A stretch of DNA of 64,000 bases from Phycisphaerae bacterium. Its GTDB lineage: Bacteria > Planctomycetota > Phycisphaerae > Sedimentisphaerales > Anaerohalosphaeraceae. The DNA is taken from NCBI GenBank assembly GCA_014859965.1, contig JACZKQ010000089.1, positions 62,001-126,000 on the forward strand. Direction: 5' to 3'. Every line of letters begins with the position of its first letter. The first letter of the stretch is position 1. Shown here in pieces: positions 8,899-19,013 of this stretch. Under the pieces are notes generated by a model. It worked only from the letters and a program-made list of their open reading frames with translations. It ran no database searches and was not told where the DNA came from. Position numbers and translations under genes: made by a program.

Positions 8899-9804
8899 TC
8901 AGAACTGCGTCACCTTACGGAGCATATCGAAGCGACTGTCGATGTCGTTCAGGTCGGCGGTCCTGATACCGTGGATCGAGAAATCGCCAATGGCAAACGA
9001 CGCCGCCACCGTGCCGTACGCCATTGCCTGGCGCAGCGACACCACGTCGAGTTTCTTCGACCGGGCCAGGTGTCCCATCAGGCCGCCGGCGAATGAATCA
9101 CCCGCCCCTGTCGGATCGATGACCACCGCCGTGGGATACGCCGGAAGGATAAACAGATCGCCGTCCTTGTTGCACATCATCGAACCGTGCTCGCCCTTTT
9201 TGATGATCACGATCCGCGGGCCCATGTCGAGGATCGAACGGGCGGCCGTGATTAGATTCCGCTGACCGGTGAGCAGTTTCGCCTCGCCCTCGTTGAGAAC
9301 GAGCATGTCGATTCGGTCCAGCAATTCCTTCAGATCGTCCGTCGCCGTGATGATCCAGTGGTTCATAGTGTCGGCGACGACGAGTTCGGGGCTGCGTAAC
9401 TGATCGAGCAACTGCATCTGGAGCGCCGGCGCCGTATTGGCCAAAAAGACGTATTCGCTGTCGCGATAAGCCTCCGGAACAGTCGGCGGCGACTCGGCCA
9501 GCACATTCAGTTCCACGCCATCGGTGCTCGCCTCGTTCATATCGCCTTCGTAGGAGCCCGCCCAGCGAAATGTGCGACTGCCCTTGCGGACCTCCAGACC
9601 CTGCAAGTCCACGTTGCTCCCGGCGAACACATCGCCGAGGTCGAACGGACAGTCCTCCCCCACCACCCCCACGAACCGCACCGGGCTAAAGAAGTTTGCA
9701 GCCAGGCTGAAATGAACCGCCGAACCCCCAATACAATCCTGGCTGAAGCCGAACGGCGTCCGTACCGTGTCAATTCCGATGCTCCCCGTCACCAAAAGCG
9801 TCAT
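8899..9804 (-). CDS. PfkB/ribokinase-family sugar or nucleoside kinase
   Basis: The 301-residue protein has a typical PfkB fold: an N-terminal GSIGIDTV substrate loop, an IGGSAVHFSLAANFF segment that would hold the GG sugar-binding motif, NEGE in the middle, and the anion-hole motif GAGD at residues 233-236, whose Asp236 would be the catalytic base, followed by SFAGGLMGHL. The family phosphorylates sugars, nucleosides or sugar phosphates with ATP. The exact substrate cannot be told from sequence. An in-frame ATG six codons upstream exists, but the ATG at 9804 puts the first beta-strand in the usual place. It is 36 bases after gltX. Confidence 0.88.
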   Translation of the reverse strand: MTLLVTGSIGIDTVRTPFGFSQDCIGGSAVHFSLAANFFSPVRFVGVVGEDCPFDLGDVFAGSNVDLQGLEVRKGSRTFRWAGSYEGDMNEASTDGVELNVLAESPPTVPEAYRDSEYVFLANTAPALQMQLLDQLRSPELVVADTMNHWIITATDDLKELLDRIDMLVLNEGEAKLLTGQRNLITAARSILDMGPRIVIIKKGEHGSMMCNKDGDLFILPAYPTAVVIDPTGAGDSFAGGLMGHLARSKKLDVVSLRQAMAYGTVAASFAIGDFSIHGIRTADLNDIDSRFDMLRKVTQF

Positions 9805-9840
9805 GCATGTGTCTCCTGTCAAATGGCAATCAAAGTGTCC

Positions 9841-11463
9841 TTACTCGGCAAATCTTTTCAGCGCGATATCGATACGGTCCAGTGTGTTATCAAGCCCCAA
9901 CAACTCGACCGAGTCGAAGATCGGCGGGCTGACGGTCGTTCCGCATATAGCCACCCGCAGCGGCTGGGCGACCTTGCCGAGGCCGATCTGTTTCTCCTCG
10001 GCCAGCGACCGCAACACGGTCTCAATAGACTCCGGTGTCAGCGTCTCCAGCGCCGCCAGCCGTTCGCGGACCTCCTTCAGAACCGCAAGGCCATCGGCTT
10101 TCAGCAGGATCTTCTGCACGGCTTTCGGGTCATAGCCGACCGCATTATTGGCGACAAAGAGGAAACGGCATTTTGCATCGATGTCCGCCAGCGTTCTTGC
10201 CCCCTCGTTGATCCGTACGAGCCGCATCAGCATTTCATCGTCGGCCGCGGCCACCGGCGAACCGACCACTTCGAGATAGCGCCTCAGGTGCACGCTAAGT
10301 TTCTCGTGACCGATTATGCGGATATGTTCGGTATTAAAGGACAGCAGTTTCTTGCGGTCAAAGAGACTGTTCGATTTGGCCATCCGTGAAATATCGAACG
10401 CGGCGACCACCTCCTCACGCGTCATGACTTCCCGGTCATCACCCGGATTCCATCCCAACAGCGCAAGAAAGTTGACCATGGTCTCCGGCAGGTAGCCGCT
10501 GCGGAAAAAGTCCACTACGTTAATCTCCGGCAGGTGAACGCCCAGGTACTCAGCCATCGCATCAATCGCCGGCATGTCCGGGGTCAGTTTACCCATGACA
10601 AACGCGTTGAACATCTCGATATCGATGCCGCCGGCCGCGGCCAGTTGTTGCACGTCGATCTCTTCAGAGGCCCCAATCGCCGTGCGCAAGGCCTTGGGCC
10701 GCTCGCGCTTGGAAAGTTTGCCGCCTGTCTCGCTGACCGTCACCGACATGTGGGCATACACAGGAATACGGAAACCCAGCGCCTTCTGGAGCGCCTGGTG
10801 GGCAGGCGTATTCATCAGGTGCTCCTGCCCGCGAATCACATGCGTCACCCCCATCAACTCATCGTCAACAACCACGGCAAAGTGGTACGTCGGAAACCCG
10901 TCGGACTTCAGAATGATGAAATCTCCGACCTCGCCGGGGCCAAAACACACCTCACCCCGAACGACGTCGTTCACGACAGTAACCTCCTCCTGCTGCACCT
11001 TCAGCCGCACGGTCACCGGCCGTCCTTCCGCCCGGGCCTGCTCGGCTTCGTCGTGCGTCGCAAAGACCTCCGGCCGCTGGTAGGCAAAGCCCTGCTTGCC
11101 GCCGGCCGCTTCCTCTCGGAGGGCGCCTAATTCCTCCGTCGTTTCGAAGCAATAGTACGCCTTGCCCTCATCCAGCAGTTGCCGGATATAGCGGTCATAG
11201 ATATCCCGCCGCTGCGATTGCAGGTACGGCCCGTTTGGCCCCCCCACCTCGGGCCCTTCGTCCCAGTCTATGCCCAACCACCGCAGGTCGTCGATCACCT
11301 GCTGCATCGCCGTCGGCGTGTTGCGCTTAAGGTCCGTATCCTCGATCCGAAGGATGAATTTACCGCCCGCCCGCCGCGCATACAGCCAGTTGAACAGGGC
11401 CGTCCGGGCCCCGCCCACATGCAGATACCCGGTCGGCGAGGGTGCAAAACGTGTTACAATCAT
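9841..11463 (-). CDS. gltX: Glutamyl-tRNA synthetase
   Basis: Class Ib synthetase that charges tRNA with glutamate. The signature PSPTGYLHVGGARTALFNWLYAR near residue 8 holds a HVGG variant of the HIGH motif. The second catalytic motif reads KLSKRER instead of KMSKR. The 540-residue length is slightly above the usual 470-500, mostly in the anticodon-binding half. A GGAGG seven bases upstream fixes the ATG at 11463, and a good promoter sits 40 bases above it. A separate glnS is encoded divergently, so this enzyme need not be non-discriminating. It is the first gene of the gltX-pfkB-thpR-recA-yjbQ-lysE run. Confidence 0.96.
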   Translation of the reverse strand: MIVTRFAPSPTGYLHVGGARTALFNWLYARRAGGKFILRIEDTDLKRNTPTAMQQVIDDLRWLGIDWDEGPEVGGPNGPYLQSQRRDIYDRYIRQLLDEGKAYYCFETTEELGALREEAAGGKQGFAYQRPEVFATHDEAEQARAEGRPVTVRLKVQQEEVTVVNDVVRGEVCFGPGEVGDFIILKSDGFPTYHFAVVVDDELMGVTHVIRGQEHLMNTPAHQALQKALGFRIPVYAHMSVTVSETGGKLSKRERPKALRTAIGASEEIDVQQLAAAGGIDIEMFNAFVMGKLTPDMPAIDAMAEYLGVHLPEINVVDFFRSGYLPETMVNFLALLGWNPGDDREVMTREEVVAAFDISRMAKSNSLFDRKKLLSFNTEHIRIIGHEKLSVHLRRYLEVVGSPVAAADDEMLMRLVRINEGARTLADIDAKCRFLFVANNAVGYDPKAVQKILLKADGLAVLKEVRERLAALETLTPESIETVLRSLAEEKQIGLGKVAQPLRVAICGTTVSPPIFDSVELLGLDNTLDRIDIALKRFAE

Positions 11464-11502
11464 GAAAAAACCTCCGAGGTTGCCAGGAAACAAAGACGCG
11501 TC

Positions 11503-11531
11503 ACTTTAAATGACAGGAGCCCCTCTGTCAA
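11503..11531 (-). promoter_or_regulatory. Sigma70-type promoter for gltX-recA run
   Basis: On the minus strand, TTGACA (11526-11531) and TAAAGT (11503-11508) are 17 bases apart. The -35 box is perfect and the -10 box matches at four of six positions. It precedes the gltX start by about 40 bases and points the right way. Confidence 0.72.
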
Positions 11532-11706
11532 GAACCACCTGTGCTAACAAAAAAAATTACCATCCTAAATCCTCTGATACTTTACCGGATCGCACCCATC
11601 ATAAGAATCTCTCAGGCGCCCCCAAAATTATCTTCTCGCACTCATGAACCCATGTTAGATTGACGTATTCTTTGTTGTACGCCGCAAGTTGATTAAGGAT
11701 GAACCC

Positions 11707-13446
11707 ATGGAGTCACCTGAAAGCAGAAAAAACGCCAGCAATGACGGCAGTGAAGGTCCAGATAAAGCGTCGACCGAACGGCTTGATTTCATTCGCACGA
11801 TTGTCGCCGAAGACAACCGCACCGGCAAGTGGGACAGTCGCGTACATACCCGCTTTCCTCCGGAGCCCAACGGCTATCTGCATATCGGGCATGCCAAGAG
11901 CATCTGCCTCAATTTCGGCATCGCCGCGGAATTCGGCGGCAAGTGCAATCTCCGCTTTGACGACACCAACCCCTCAAAAGAGGAGCAGGAATACGTCGAT
12001 TCCATTATCGAAGATGTCCGCTGGCTGGGCTGGGACTGGAAGGACCGGCTGTATTTCGCCTCCGACTATTTCCAGCAGATGCACGATTATGCCGTGCAAC
12101 TTATAAAGGCCGGCAAGGCCTACGTCTGCGATCTGACGGCCGAAGAAACGCGGCAATACCGCGGCACGCTGACCCGACCCGGCAAAGACAGCCCCTACCG
12201 CAACCGCAGCGTCGAGGAGAATCTCGACCTGTTCGAACGCATGCGCAAAGGTGAGTTCCCGGACGGTTCACGGACGCTTCGCGCCAAAATCGACATGGCC
12301 CATGCCAACCTGAACATGCGCGACCCGGTCATGTACCGGATTCTCCACGAATCGCACCATCGAACCGGCGACGCCTGGTGCATCTATCCCATGTACGACT
12401 GGGCCCACGGCATCGAGGATTCCATCGAACGCATCACACATTCGATCTGCACCCTCGAATTCGAAAATCATCGCCCCCTGTACGACTGGTTCCTCGACGC
12501 GCTCGGCGCCTATCACCCGCAACAGATCGAGTTCGCCCGGCTCAACCTGACTTACACCGTCATGAGCAAGCGCAAGCTCCTGCGACTCGTTCAGGACAAG
12601 CATGTCAGCGGGTGGGACGACCCGCGCATGCCCACCCTCTGCGGGCTGCGCCGCCGCGGCTATTCTCCCGCCGCTATCCGCAACTTCTGCAAGGTCATCG
12701 GCGTCAACAAGTTCAACAGCACCGTCGACATCGCACTGCTGGAGCACTGTCTGCGGGAAGATCTCAACAGAACGGCCCCGCGGGTCATGGCGGTGCTGAA
12801 GCCCCTGAAGCTTATCATTGACAACTACCCGGAAGGCCAAATCGAAGAGCTGGACGCCATCAACAATCCGGAGGACGCTTCAGCAGGCACCCGCAAGGTG
12901 CCCTTCGGCCGCAAATTGTACATTGAGCAGGAAGACTTCATGGAAGAGCCGCCAAAGAAGTTTTTCCGCCTGGCCCCGGGCCGCGAGGTCCGCCTGCGTT
13001 ACGCCTATTTCGTCACCTGCACCGACGTCGTCAAGGATCCGGCGGGCAACGTTGTTGAGATTCACTGCACCTACGATCCCGCCACCCGAGGCGGCGATGC
13101 ACCCGACGGCCGAAAGGTCAAGTCCACCCTCCACTGGGTCTCAGCCGCCCGATCGCTTCCAGCCGAGGTCCGCCTTTATGACGGCCTTTCTACGAAAGAA
13201 AACCCCGAAGATACCGAAGAAGGTCAGGACTTCACCGCCAACCTTAACCCCGAATCCCTGCAGGTCATCACCGGCTGCCGGGTCGAGCCGGCTCTTGCCG
13301 ACACAAAACCACTGGATCGCTTCCAATTCGAACGCCTGGGCTACTTCTGCACCGATCCCGACACACAGACCGAAGGCCGGCTCATCTTCAATCGGACCGT
13401 AGGCCTCCGCGACACCTGGGCCAAAATCCAGCAGTCGCAAAAATAA
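11707..13446 (+). CDS. glnS: Glutaminyl-tRNA synthetase
   Basis: Class Ib enzyme that attaches glutamine directly to its tRNA. The catalytic core shows [17 protein letters not shown] (HIGH motif), the RFDDTNP segment, and VMSKRKL as the KMSKS equivalent. The GlnRS-specific stretch around [12 protein letters not shown] and the C-terminal two beta-barrels for anticodon recognition (about residues 330-570, with a [15 protein letters not shown] segment) are all there. The 579-residue length is typical. AAGGA at 11695-11699, seven bases upstream, selects the ATG at 11707 over an in-frame TTG at 11689. Having GlnRS suggests that the transamidation route is not essential for Gln-tRNA here. Confidence 0.97.
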   Translation: MESPESRKNASNDGSEGPDKASTERLDFIRTIVAEDNRTGKWDSRVHTRFPPEPNGYLHIGHAKSICLNFGIAAEFGGKCNLRFDDTNPSKEEQEYVDSIIEDVRWLGWDWKDRLYFASDYFQQMHDYAVQLIKAGKAYVCDLTAEETRQYRGTLTRPGKDSPYRNRSVEENLDLFERMRKGEFPDGSRTLRAKIDMAHANLNMRDPVMYRILHESHHRTGDAWCIYPMYDWAHGIEDSIERITHSICTLEFENHRPLYDWFLDALGAYHPQQIEFARLNLTYTVMSKRKLLRLVQDKHVSGWDDPRMPTLCGLRRRGYSPAAIRNFCKVIGVNKFNSTVDIALLEHCLREDLNRTAPRVMAVLKPLKLIIDNYPEGQIEELDAINNPEDASAGTRKVPFGRKLYIEQEDFMEEPPKKFFRLAPGREVRLRYAYFVTCTDVVKDPAGNVVEIHCTYDPATRGGDAPDGRKVKSTLHWVSAARSLPAEVRLYDGLSTKENPEDTEEGQDFTANLNPESLQVITGCRVEPALADTKPLDRFQFERLGYFCTDPDTQTEGRLIFNRTVGLRDTWAKIQQSQK

Positions 13447-13526
13447 CCAGGGCACGGCCAGGCCGCTGTTGCAGTTGTCGTAGTTGCAAGCGACCGACCT
13501 TGCATTGGGCGAGGCCGCACGCCGCG

Positions 13527-16500
13527 TCAGTACTGCTCGCAGAATTCCATCTGTCTGGGATTTGCAGATTCTACCATCGCCTTCAACGGCGTCGCATTGC
13601 CCTGCATCACGTCGTCACACATCATGCCCCACTGGCCGGCCAACATACCCAGTTCCGTAAGGCCGATCGGCTGCATCGGATCGGCCTCATTGAGGCTCAT
13701 CACCGGGAAGATGCTCATCCACGCCGCGGCCACTTCCGCAAAATCGGCCAAATCGACCACGCAGTCGCAGTTGAAGTCCGCCGAAAGCACATCGAGCGGA
13801 ACGTACTGCGCCGCATAGGCCTTGTCCACATTCGGCACCACGGCCAGCCGCGGATTAAGCCACGGCCCGCCCGGCAGATCCTGCCCGTACCGGTTCGTCC
13901 ACTTATTGAACTTCCATGCGCCGTACTTCGGCTGGGCCGTTATTTGGAAAAGTCCCAGGGTGTTGACCGGATGGATGCGGCGAGCCCAGCCGCGTGCATC
14001 CGCCCTTTGATTACGGTCGAGCGCATTGATGGAGAAGTAGGGCATGAAATCCCTCCTCGCCAGCGGTTGGCCGCCGGGCTTCGCCGTCGCCACCTGCAGC
14101 CCGATGTCGCACAAACGTAGCTGCGGGTTCCGAGGCATGAAATCATATTGCAGTTCCAGCCGCAGCGTGGTCAGGTCTATGGCCTTGCCCGCATTGTTGT
14201 GCACTGTCAGCGAGAATTCGAGATCCGCCCATGCGCTCGGCCGCGAATACAGCATCATCTCCTGGCTCGCCGTACTCGACAGCAGTGACTTCAGCAGCGA
14301 GGCGGACGCCGCGCTCGGAGCGACCGGAATGACGTCGCCGTCCACCGGGAAGTATCTCGCACCCCACGTGATCGGATTCGTCGTCTGCCGATTGTAATGC
14401 CTGAACAAATACGTTTGCCCGTCGGACATCAGCCTCGACAGGCCCGAATGCTCGATCCGCAGGTTCACATAGGCATTCTGCTCGTACGAGCCGCCCACCG
14501 CCTCCGCCCCAATGGTATGCACCTTGAAATTCACAATCCGCACGTTCTCTTCGGCCGTCGGGAATATCCCAAGGTCCATCAGATTCAGCCGCACCTTCTC
14601 GCCCGCATTGATAGCCGCGATCTCGTCCGGCGTCAGGTTGAACCGCACCGGCGCCGACAGTTCAGGCCGGTTGTCGTTGTACCTCGTGAAGATCTCTTCC
14701 GCCACCGTCGCGATCGCATCCCTGTAAAGGCCTTTGAGCGCAGCAAACTGCCCCGGCGGTATAATACTGCCCCCGGTCCCCGGAGCGACGCTGTTCACCA
14801 GTTCGTTCATCATCGTATTCAGGTTAAGCGGCTGCATATAAGGCTTCAGCAGCCTGTACTCGTACGCCTTCGCCATGTAGTAATGATACTTCTGCAGCCG
14901 CTCCACCGCCCTCCGGTTGAGGGCTGTCAAGTACATCGACGCCCGCGGGTCCAGCGTCGGGATGGACGCCAGTTCCTCACGCAGTGTGTCGAGCGCCAGC
15001 AGGTTCTCCGTGATCAGGTCCGCCAGCACCGCAAGCCGCAGCATGGTCTGCGTCGTATCGCGGATTAGTTCCAGGTGCTGCTGCTGAAGGGCTTCGATGG
15101 CCTCGGCCTGCGCCTTGAACTCCGGCGACTCTCCTTTGAGCCGGTTCAGTTCCGCCTGCACCACCTCGGCAGGGGCGTTGATGCCTTCCAGCGCTGCCTT
15201 CATGCCGGTCACATAGTCGGTCAGACCTGTCTTCGAAACTCCAAGGCTGTCCACTATGAATTTCGCTGCCTCGCCGACCTCGCCCTTCGCCGCGCCTGCC
15301 GCCGCGCCCACGCCGGTGGCGACAGTCTGAAGCTGTGTGGAGATCATCTTGTCGACTAATTGCGTTCCCTGCAAGACCGTGTCATACGGCTGGTTAGCAT
15401 CGAAATTGACCGCCATCTCCATGCCCGTCCCGATGTATCCTGCGGCGGGCTGAACCAGCGGAACAACCTTGCACATCACCGCCGCCATCTTCAGACCCGT
15501 CTTCCACCACGGCGTCTGCGTATTCTGCGCGGCCTGCGCCCTGAGCCGGTCCTCAAGCGCCTGGATGCTCAACACCTCCCGCTCCATCAACTGCTTGACC
15601 TCCGCGGCCCGGATCTTAAGAGTCCCGAGATTCTCCATGCTCTGGTCGTATTCGTCTATCGCTGCATCCTTCTCCTCTATCAGTTTCGTGCGCAGGCCCA
15701 GAAGGGCGTCGCGCCTCTGTGTCTGCGTGGCATTCGTCTTGCCGATCCAGTGATTGAGATACAGCATGTCGATCGCACGATCGATCTCATTGTCGAACAG
15801 AGTCGTATTCACCTCGAAGCTCAGCATCGGCACCCAACCCGCCGGATTGCCGAAGTAGTCCAGGTTGCTGCCGATCTGATAAAGCATCGTCTTCATCTGG
15901 TCGTACATGTTCCGCAGGTCGCGGCGGTTGTCGCCAGGCGCCCCCGCCCACGCCTCATCGGCCATATAGGCCTCCAGAGCCCCTACCAACTCCTCCATCC
16001 GCGTCTGCGCCTCGCCAAGACGACCGTTAAGGTACAGATCCTTGGCCCGGCCGAAAAGCACCTCCATCACAAACGGATCGACCCAGCCGAAGGAATTTCC
16101 CCCGCTCACGCACGAGCCATAGTCCCCCGGTGCGGGGGCATCCGGCTGCACCACCGGCGCATTGCTGCCCGCCGTCGTCGGCCCTCCGTGGTTGTTGTAC
16201 CAGTCAAGTGTCGAAAAACCCGCCGAAAAGCAGTAGTCCGCCCTCATCTTGCGCCACTTGTTCGGCCAGCCCGCAGAGCCGCCCCAGTACTGACTTCGCG
16301 ACTGGTTCAAACGCTGCGGCGGAGTCCGGCCGGGCTCTCCCGCATTGACATCAGCATGCGCCTGAACGAAATCAACTGTGCTTGCCAGCGTACCGCCTCG
16401 CCCGCCCTTGCCCGGCTTGCCGGAGGCAGTCGCATTCGTGCCGCTGGTGGGACGGTAACTGGCTGGGGCCGCATGGCTGCCCGGATACTCCCACCCCTTG

Positions 16501-17540
16501 ATCGGTATACCAAATGCACAGGTGTTGTAGGTGATCTGGTAGATGATCCATTCGTCATCGGGCGCCGTCCATGAAAAACTAATCCCCGAGTCAGTCCACT
16601 GGAACGTCTTCCAGTAAGTTGCTATGGAGTTACCATTAGTGCCATCCTGCCCGTCACCTCCATCCTGACCCGGTCCGCCCCGGAGGTCGAACCGTATCCC
16701 CGGATGTGTGACAAGCAGTCGCCCGACCTCAAGCGTTATATCGCCTGCGGAAAGACCATTGTTGCCGGGAATGGACAGATTGGGGACTGCCGTGTTCTTC
16801 AGCGGCGTTGTAACAATCGCCGCATCCGGCCCTTCCATAAAAAGTTCATTGGCACGTATTATCACGTTTGTCTGCGGCAGGCGCAATCGGCTGCGGATGA
16901 TCACCCGCTCGGCGATCATTTCCATGGTCTGGATATTCCGCTGATCGTCGAACATCTCGAAATATCCGTTGGCGTGCCCCTGTTGAATCTCGATCGTCTG
17001 GCGCCGAATCAAAACGGTGCGCGGATTCACCTGCTGGTGGTTCATCCACACCGTTGTTAAGGCCGTGGTAATCTGCGGACCCGGATCGTTTACCTCAATC
17101 AACCCGGCCTGTGTATGCCTCGAAGCATCGAAGACCACCTGCTCGGGCAGCAGGTTGGCCATTGGCATAATTTCGAACGATTGCTTCAGGATATCCTCGC
17201 CGTCCTGCCCCCTCAGCGTGACCATGAACGGGAACTTGTCCGCACCGCACGTCCCGTCCATACAAGGAGTGTACGAAAACAGCCACCAGCCTCCCATCAC
17301 GTGCTCGAGACTGACCGGCCCCGACGGTGCAGGGTTCGTCGCCAGCGAAAGTGTGCAGCCGGCATGTCCTTCCCACTCAACGAAGAAGGAATAAGTACCG
17401 CCGTGCCAGACGCTCTTTGAAGGAACCTCGCCCAGCTTCCATTGCGACAGAGATCCCTGGGCTGCACAATATTGTGCCAACAACTGAGTGCACAAAAATA
17501 ACGCCACGCCGCAGAATGCGGCCTTTCGACCTTCTCCCAT
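13527..17540 (-). CDS. Large secreted helical protein with dockerin-like C-terminus (possible Tc-toxin-A relative)
   Basis: A 1337-residue exported protein with an N-terminal signal peptide (about 1-28). A perfect GGAGG just upstream fixes the ATG at 17540. Residues 30-280 look beta-rich. Glycine-rich, collagen-like runs occur near 286-305 and 374-384. From about 500 to 930 it is almost wholly helical, with an Ala/Gly-rich hydrophobic stretch at about 680-760 between long amphipathic helices. Residues 965-1075 are a beta domain whose pattern (FNLTPDEIAAINAGEKVRLN, then a DLGIFP...RIVNFKVHTI run) recalls the region after the pore helices in TcA insecticidal toxins. Residues about 1254-1311 form a degenerate dockerin-like pair (DFNCDCVVDLADFAEVAAAW). 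Tc-toxin kinship is inference; secretion and domain pattern are seen directly. Confidence 0.75.
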   Translation of the reverse strand: MGEGRKAAFCGVALFLCTQLLAQYCAAQGSLSQWKLGEVPSKSVWHGGTYSFFVEWEGHAGCTLSLATNPAPSGPVSLEHVMGGWWLFSYTPCMDGTCGADKFPFMVTLRGQDGEDILKQSFEIMPMANLLPEQVVFDASRHTQAGLIEVNDPGPQITTALTTVWMNHQQVNPRTVLIRRQTIEIQQGHANGYFEMFDDQRNIQTMEMIAERVIIRSRLRLPQTNVIIRANELFMEGPDAAIVTTPLKNTAVPNLSIPGNNGLSAGDITLEVGRLLVTHPGIRFDLRGGPGQDGGDGQDGTNGNSIATYWKTFQWTDSGISFSWTAPDDEWIIYQITYNTCAFGIPIKGWEYPGSHAAPASYRPTSGTNATASGKPGKGGRGGTLASTVDFVQAHADVNAGEPGRTPPQRLNQSRSQYWGGSAGWPNKWRKMRADYCFSAGFSTLDWYNNHGGPTTAGSNAPVVQPDAPAPGDYGSCVSGGNSFGWVDPFVMEVLFGRAKDLYLNGRLGEAQTRMEELVGALEAYMADEAWAGAPGDNRRDLRNMYDQMKTMLYQIGSNLDYFGNPAGWVPMLSFEVNTTLFDNEIDRAIDMLYLNHWIGKTNATQTQRRDALLGLRTKLIEEKDAAIDEYDQSMENLGTLKIRAAEVKQLMEREVLSIQALEDRLRAQAAQNTQTPWWKTGLKMAAVMCKVVPLVQPAAGYIGTGMEMAVNFDANQPYDTVLQGTQLVDKMISTQLQTVATGVGAAAGAAKGEVGEAAKFIVDSLGVSKTGLTDYVTGMKAALEGINAPAEVVQAELNRLKGESPEFKAQAEAIEALQQQHLELIRDTTQTMLRLAVLADLITENLLALDTLREELASIPTLDPRASMYLTALNRRAVERLQKYHYYMAKAYEYRLLKPYMQPLNLNTMMNELVNSVAPGTGGSIIPPGQFAALKGLYRDAIATVAEEIFTRYNDNRPELSAPVRFNLTPDEIAAINAGEKVRLNLMDLGIFPTAEENVRIVNFKVHTIGAEAVGGSYEQNAYVNLRIEHSGLSRLMSDGQTYLFRHYNRQTTNPITWGARYFPVDGDVIPVAPSAASASLLKSLLSSTASQEMMLYSRPSAWADLEFSLTVHNNAGKAIDLTTLRLELQYDFMPRNPQLRLCDIGLQVATAKPGGQPLARRDFMPYFSINALDRNQRADARGWARRIHPVNTLGLFQITAQPKYGAWKFNKWTNRYGQDLPGGPWLNPRLAVVPNVDKAYAAQYVPLDVLSADFNCDCVVDLADFAEVAAAWMSIFPVMSLNEADPMQPIGLTELGMLAGQWGMMCDDVMQGNATPLKAMVESANPRQMEFCEQY

Positions 17541-17583
17541 AAATCCTCCAGTTATATTTTTTGCTCCCCCTCCAGACTGATAT

Positions 17584-17612
17584 ACTTTATGTGCTTTGTC
17601 TCTATAAGTCAA
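17584..17612 (-). promoter_or_regulatory. Sigma70-type promoter for the large secreted protein
   Basis: Minus-strand TTGACT (17607-17612) and TAAAGT (17584-17589) are spaced by 17 bases, about 45 bases upstream of the start codon. Five of six and four of six consensus positions match. The gene therefore seems to have its own transcription start, separate from trpC. Confidence 0.6.
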
Positions 17613-17699
17613 GATGAATTTAGCCGAAAACGGACCAAGCAAAGGCGACCTATTAAACTCTCAATAAAGGAGGGCATGAAGAAACAGGAGGGAGAGGGG

Positions 17700-17714
17700 T
17701 GCCCGTTGCGGGCA
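17700..17714 (-). terminator. Hairpin downstream of trpC
   Basis: A perfect 6-bp stem, TGCCCG (17700-17705) with CGGGCA (17709-17714), and a 3-nt loop lies 15 bases past the trpC stop. There is no T-run on the minus strand, so it may be a weak or Rho-assisted terminator or a 3'-end stabiliser. Confidence 0.4.
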
Positions 17715-17729
17715 TCTGCACTCGATTGA

Positions 17730-18542
17730 TTACTGCGGGGGTGGGCCGAAAAGCTCGGCAAACTTCTCTTCGATATCTTCGCTCCCGCAAAGGGTCTGGC
17801 CGATCAGAACCGCCCCGAGCCCGGCGTCAATGAGCTTCTCCACGTCCGCACGAGTCCGGATGCCGCTTTCTGCGACAAGGTGCTTCTTGTTGTCGGCCAT
17901 CTCTGCTAACCTCAGCGTCGTGTTGATATCCACCTGCATCGTCGTCAGATCGCGATTGTTGATGCCGAGTACACTGTAATGCTTCTGCGGGAATCCGATC
18001 ATGCTCCGCACGCTCATCAGCGACTCGATGCTGTGCACCTCAATCAGCGCGGTCAGCGTCAACTGATTGGCCAGGATCAGCAGGTCCATCAATTCGCCCG
18101 GCCTGATCGCTTCGGCAATCAACAGAATCGCATCCGCCCCGGCCGCCCGCGCCTCGTAAACTTGATATGGATCGATGATGAAATCCTTCCGCAGCAGCGG
18201 CAATTTCACGGCTTCTTTGACTTGTGCGAGATATTCCAGCTTCCCCTGAAAATACTTCTCGTCCGTCAGCACGCTGATCGCGTCGGCTCCGCATTCTTCA
18301 TACGTCCGGGCAATCGCCACCGGATCGAAATCTGCCCGAATCACACCCGCAGACGGCGAGGCTTTTTTGATCTCCGCGATGACGTTGATGAACCGCCGAT
18401 TGCGCTTGGTGACCGCCTTGTAGAAATTGCGGCATTTGCCCATGCCGCGCATCTGCGATCGCAATTGTTCTAACGGCACAAGCCCCTTCTGCCGCTGCAC
18501 CTCATCGCGCTTGTCCGAGATGATCTGATCCAGTACGCTCAA
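17730..18542 (-). CDS. trpC: Indole-3-glycerol phosphate synthase
   Basis: Tryptophan-pathway enzyme that closes the indole ring from carboxyphenylaminodeoxyribulose phosphate. At 270 residues it is a single-domain TIM barrel of normal length. The diagnostic blocks are INVIAEIKKASPSAG near residue 53, with the catalytic Lys, DAISVLTDEKYFQG, LPLLRKDFIIDPYQVYEA, and LGINNRDLTTMQVD, with the C-terminal VAESGIRTRADVEKL phosphate-binding region. No other trp gene is visible in the window. The ATG overlaps the end of the DUF1844 gene by four bases (ATGA type), implying translational coupling. Confidence 0.96.
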   Translation of the reverse strand: MSVLDQIISDKRDEVQRQKGLVPLEQLRSQMRGMGKCRNFYKAVTKRNRRFINVIAEIKKASPSAGVIRADFDPVAIARTYEECGADAISVLTDEKYFQGKLEYLAQVKEAVKLPLLRKDFIIDPYQVYEARAAGADAILLIAEAIRPGELMDLLILANQLTLTALIEVHSIESLMSVRSMIGFPQKHYSVLGINNRDLTTMQVDINTTLRLAEMADNKKHLVAESGIRTRADVEKLIDAGLGAVLIGQTLCGSEDIEEKFAELFGPPPQ

Positions 18543-18937
18543 CCGCCCACCTGTTTTGACAACTCCACAAAGACCATGCGCAACTGATGAAGCGCCCCGG
18601 TAAGGAGCTTCTTCTCGTCTTCGGTCGTATTTCCGCGGGTCTTCTCGTCGATCATGCTCAGAAGATCGATGTTGAACTTCGCCGCCTCCAGGTCGGGTTC
18701 GTGTTGTTCATCCTCCTCGGCCCCGAGGATTCCCAGGGCGAGATACGCCTGCGTCGCGAGCATGCTGATCAGCGCAGAAAGGTCCGCGGGCGGAAGCTGC
18801 CCCTGCCGCTCCGCTTCCGTTTGCGGCTTGTGCTCCTGCTGTTCCTGCTGCTTCAGTGCTTCTTTTTCTTTCTGGGCCTGAGCCTTCCAGTCCTCGTCAA
18901 TGATCAGTTTTTTTTCAGAGGCTTTTTCATTCGCCAT
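18539..18937 (-). CDS. DUF1844 domain protein
   Basis: A 132-residue cytoplasmic protein. The first ~55 residues are a Lys/Glu/Gln-rich, probably coiled and partly disordered helix. Residues about 58-130 carry the DUF1844 pattern: an LSALISMLATQAYLALG helix, then LEAAKFNIDLLSMIDEKTRGN and a Leu-rich last helix. The family is common in planctomycetes and deltaproteobacteria and has no established function. The ATG at 18937 follows a GGGAGAG ribosome-binding site. It lies 76 bases after smpB and overlaps trpC by four bases. The stable link with trpC and smpB may be syntenic only. Confidence 0.85.
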   Translation of the reverse strand: MANEKASEKKLIIDEDWKAQAQKEKEALKQQEQQEHKPQTEAERQGQLPPADLSALISMLATQAYLALGILGAEEDEQHEPDLEAAKFNIDLLSMIDEKTRGNTTEDEKKLLTGALHQLRMVFVELSKQVGG

Positions 18938-19013
18938 AATCGCTCTCCCAACTCTGCTGTCGTTTCCCGCAAAGCAGGAATCAACAACGCCCAATTGCCG
19001 TTTATTCGCTTCT

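Noticed and set aside
15360-16574. 404-codon plus-strand open frame inside the large secreted gene
   Set aside because: Arg/His/Leu-rich antisense shadow typical of high-GC DNA, with no domain pattern and no ribosome-binding site. The opposite strand has a signal peptide, promoter and GGAGG.
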